A stretch of DNA of 64,000 nt from Casuarina equisetifolia (taxonomy: Eukaryota; Streptophyta; Magnoliopsida; Fagales; Casuarinaceae). Below, one piece after another: positions 60,311 through 64,000 of the stretch (positions within the stretch are counted from its first letter, which is position 1; every line of letters begins with the position of its first letter). Location: contig CM052362.1 in the NCBI GenBank assembly GCA_028551475.1, forward strand, positions 9,795,354-9,859,353. Direction: 5' to 3'. The translations under genes and the position numbers were made by a program. The notes below the pieces were generated by a model that ran no database searches, had not been told where the DNA came from, and worked only from the letters and a program-made list of their open reading frames with translations.

Positions 60311-61728
60311 AATCAATTTGTGGACAATCAACTCCTCAAAATCATTGTGATCCGGATGTGCATTATATCGTCGGCCATAATGGTAATACAAAAATCATGC
60401 CTTCAATAATGTCATAGTGAGGAACCACCAATCTTGCTTGATCTGTCAATCGTACTATTGTCAAGAACATAACATTCCTCCACCATTGAAATCAACCCTG
60501 TCCTTACGGTTTTGTCCTAAAATGACAGATAACCGTTACAAAAAAATTCCTAGTAACTAATTAGCTAATAGTATACGAATACTAATAAGAGAAAGCAAAA
60601 ACTTATTTTGTCCTGTCGGATTTGTTTGCCAAGGAATTCTTTGAGGGCCGACCTCGGTGAGAGAAATGCTTCATAGTTGCCGGAATGTTGGAAGAATCGA
60701 GCTGCTCCTCTCCTAGCTATTCATAGAATTGGCCAAGATTGCTCGATGTAGGATTTGGCTACCAAATCTACATGGGATTCTGGATCCTTGGTGAGGGGTG
60801 ACCCAAACAATGTCCATGGTGTCATTGGCGGAAGTGAAGAAAAAACAAGTCCTCTGTGATGGTCACAACAACATCTTCTCGGCTAAACCATGTCTAGTTT
60901 AGGCTATAATGCCTTCGGTGTTGGGTTGGGCCATTGGACTTCACTGATCTCTCCCCATGGATTGGGATGGATGTGTCAAATCTACTCAAATCTATCACTT
61001 GTGGGTTAACGGAGAGTTTTGGGGACTCTTCTCCTTCCTTCACTAATTGATCTCTTGCTTGGCAAGGGTTGGAGGTGGGAGATTGATTGTCTTCCTCATC
61101 CTTCTCCCTCTGAACCTAAGAGAGGCTAGACAACCATTCGTCTTCCTCTTCTACCTTAGCCTTTTTCTCTAGAACCCTTTCTTCATTTTCCTCATGTAAT
61201 GCCTTGCGTAGTTCTTTTGATTTCTATGAAGAAATAGCCTTGTGCCATCTTCTTGCATTCATATAGTTTGGTCACACTATTTTGCAACTCAATTATGGCA
61301 TCTTCTAGTGAATCTATTTCACAGGATGAACAACTCCAATACAAAAATGTTACACCTTTGAGAAACTGAGCACGTTACTGGACTAACTACTAGAAAGTCT
61401 TTCCACACTATCCTACTCTTGTTCTTATGCTAGTGAACAACGATCACAATGTAAGTCAAACTCAGAAAAGTGTAGAGAATAATTAGTTTGAATCGTAAGG
61501 AAAGAATTACATAATTCAAACGAATACTGAAGGCACTACTCTGAACGACCAAATATTGCTAATGCCAACCTAAGGAGATCTTTTCAGGCTTGTGAATATA
61601 GTCTCTGATCCATTGTAAATGAGTACGTCGTTTTAATGAAGCCTTTCATTGCTTCCTCTTTCACGGTCCACTATCTTTCATTTGGTTATCATAACAATCC
61701 ACACTCGCTTAATTCAATTTGTCATACT
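60311..61728. other. Unassigned stretch, moderately GC-rich in the middle
   Basis: The part 60600-61150 has mixed composition, but its frames are short and show no known domain. No RNA gene was seen. Confidence 0.35.
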
Positions 61729-61782
61729 AAATTGAAATTGAAATTGAAATTGAAATTGAAATTGAAATTGAAATTGAAATTG
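61729..61782. repeat. AAATTG hexanucleotide microsatellite, nine perfect copies
   Basis: 54 bp of uninterrupted AAATTG. Perfect repeats of this length are usually young and length-variable between individuals. Confidence 0.95.
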
Positions 61783-64000
61783 AGGAATCGTATGAGGAAC
61801 TTATGAATGAATTTCTGAATGAAAGCAATGATATAAAATTCCTACTTTTGATCAATTGAGACCTACACTTATCTCCAATAATCTAAGTTTCCTTGAGTTA
61901 AAAACAATGTTTTTATATGATTAAGTTAGGTCAAGTTGCAGTCTTCAACTAGTTTTTGATAAGTATGGAATCAAAATTAGGTCTAAGTGCAAACTGTTAA
62001 TATTTTCAAGGTTTTTTTTCTCACTTTGCCTACACAAATGAAATTTGAAAAGCTCTAACTGTGTTGTGTCATTTGGTGAGCTATCAGTTGCTAGAGTTTC
62101 TCTTTTTTGGCAACTTCCTACGTATGCAATTAATGTCTTTGCCATTTATCAGCATTCAATCATAATAAATTGGTATTGGAGCTTAGTTTGTAGGAAGGTG
62201 CTCAGATTGAAGAAAACTATGCTTTTACTCAATAGGGAAAGAAACATTATGGGATAATTTTGAGGGGTTTTCTCTCTCATTTTTTGTTTCTTGGACTCCG
62301 GGTCCAGCAAGCTATTAGTAGCCCAGGTTAATTTGGTCTACATAGTTGACGTGTGAGGTTCATGCATCTTTGTACGGGACAATAAACACATTATGCAAAA
62401 CACCACATTTAGTGAAAACTCGTACGTGCAATGAGACTTGGACATGGCCTAGAGATACACTTTGCCGAAAAGATGAGAAGGTTATAAAAGCTTAGACAAC
62501 AAAACTGTTGTGAGATGCAAGTTTTCATTAATTAAGAGAATACATTCTATAAATTCAATAAGTTTTACAAGAGCTTTGGATTTTTCAAATACAATTCTTA
62601 AGCCTGGATAATGATATTGTATTTGAACAATTTTATGTTTTGATTGGTAATATATAATACTTGATATTTTATCAAACAAAAAAAAAGAAAAAAAAAGAAA
62701 AGGAAAATGATAAGTTGGGCATTGCTGCTCACGTCTAGTGGGTCCAACGGAATGACCATCTTAATATATGAAATTCATTCACCAACGGACTTCTAAATAT
62801 TTTATGTATGTGGAGTCTCTACATGAAAGAATGAATCCCACGAGGAGAATCAACAATAACAAACCAAGCTTCAGATGTGCACAAATCAATAGGTTTATCG
62901 GGTTTCATTCGTCTTGTCTTTTCTTTACTCTTTTTCTCCCCTAGCACTAGCTGCGGGGATCAGTAAAATTTGAACCTTTGACTTCAATTCACTTTATCGT
63001 AGTTATGAGGGAAGATGACCAATTTATTCTAATGTTAATCGACGTTGCAATTGTCCTTGTATACTGACAAAGGTAAATTTGCACCATTAATGCTAAAGGA
63101 TGTAAGGCAGTTTTCTGACAGGCTGGTCCCGACCTCTTGTGGTCCTTTTGTCTTGGAAGCTTGGACCTTCTAAGAGAATTTAAAAGCAGGAACTGAAGAG
63201 GGAGAAGAGGAAGGAGTTTCATTTCGGGCACAGGTTTAACCTTTTCTCTTTTTCATGTTTTATTTTTTCTGCGTTCTTCGTACTGGTAAGCTCTAAAATG
63301 CAGTGCGAGTTAGAACTTCCACACGATGATAACTACCAATATTGATAAGTTTTTGCTTTCTGTAATAGGCTTTAATCAATTCGTACCTGCGACATGATCC
63401 CAAGACAAAGATTCATCAAATCTTAATTTCCTCTCGAAATAACGAAATAAGGTTCTTAAACCCCCCTTCTCTTAATATATCGTTCTTGTATGTTAGGTAC
63501 TTTTTATTTTTTTAATGTTTTTGTTAGGTAAATGGGAAAATCTGAATTGAGTGTCAAATTTAAGACATTTTAGTTTAAGCAGTATGGACTTTCAACTAAG
63601 TCATATACTTGTTGAGTGAAGGAAAATATTTTCACTTTTTAGCAAAACGAAAAGTGAAAAGAAAAAGAAAAATTAAGCTGCTAAATTCGCCAAACTTTAC
63701 TACGAATTAGCCAAAGCAGAAAAGATCTAAAATTGAATTTTCAAGATCACTTTCTTACTACATCTAAGGGCTGATCGCTATTGTCATTGAGTGGTGGACA
63801 ACGACTAACACAAGAACGTAGTGGGCTTCCTGTATCTATGCTTCTCATTATAAAGAGTAAAAAGATTATCTCTAGTCATTTTCTATCTGTCTGATGCATA
63901 GTACTGTCTTGCATTGAATGTAGAACCCACTTTTCCAAGTGCTCAACTGTAACGTGACTGCCAGAACGTAAACAAGACTACTCGGTAAGAAGGAAACTAT
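61783..64000. other. Intergenic stretch, nothing recognised
   Basis: Several short open stretches (62045-62257, 63231-62989 and others) have no recognisable domain. An A-rich run lies at about 62676-62705. A TTTGAACCTTTGACTT block near 62970 resembles an antisense polymerase III B box, but no A box was found. No gene is called. Confidence 0.4.

Noticed and set aside
1-64000. CRISPR arrays, bacterial-type operons or integrated organelle DNA
   Set aside because: No regularly spaced repeats with unique spacers, no clustered prokaryote-like genes and no recognisable plastid or mitochondrial gene were seen.

Overview
The window looks like nuclear DNA of a eudicot plant. It is AT-rich, and its one large multi-exon gene has short exons with GT-AG introns and encodes a plant cell-wall glycosidase of family GH3. 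The second clear gene is a plant F-box/kelch protein. Around them lie heavily decayed Copia, Gypsy, LINE and SINE relics. The species cannot be named from the sequence alone.

Two host genes are well supported. At 29043-33439 (+) a seven-exon gene encodes a complete 774-residue beta-D-xylosidase of the BXL3/BXL4 type, with a signal peptide and both GH3 domains; it should act in the apoplast on xylan and arabinoxylan side chains. At 50131-48710 (-) a single coding exon encodes a 473-residue F-box/kelch protein, apparently the counterpart of Arabidopsis At1g22040, with a probable intron in its 5' leader. The two genes are about 15 kb apart, separated by nested retrotransposons, and nothing suggests that they work together. 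Two further small reading frames (25092-24760 and 52889-52539, both -) are possible but weak.

Layout: 1-1170 antisense LINE; 1661-2245 tandem duplication; 4655-5020 two tRNA-like SINE relics; 5797-17450 three Copia relics, the first two tail to tail; 18048-21280 a diverged direct repeat pair, one copy interrupted by a 306-bp insertion; 21280-28540 mostly unassigned, with a GC-rich island at 25480-26165; 28540-33439 promoter and xylosidase gene; 34520-35180 diverged tandem repeats; 36700-47700 a nest of Gypsy-type elements containing a 1,727-bp solo LTR with perfect target-site duplications; 48700-51560 F-box gene and promoter; 53415-58964 a structurally complete but decayed antisense Copia element, itself hit by a 393-bp solo LTR with perfect target-site duplications; 60085-60310 sense LINE fragment; the rest unassigned.

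No previously undescribed gene system was found. The most informative features are the layered insertions, which give a relative order of events, and several tandem duplications. All retroelements here are fossils with many breaks.
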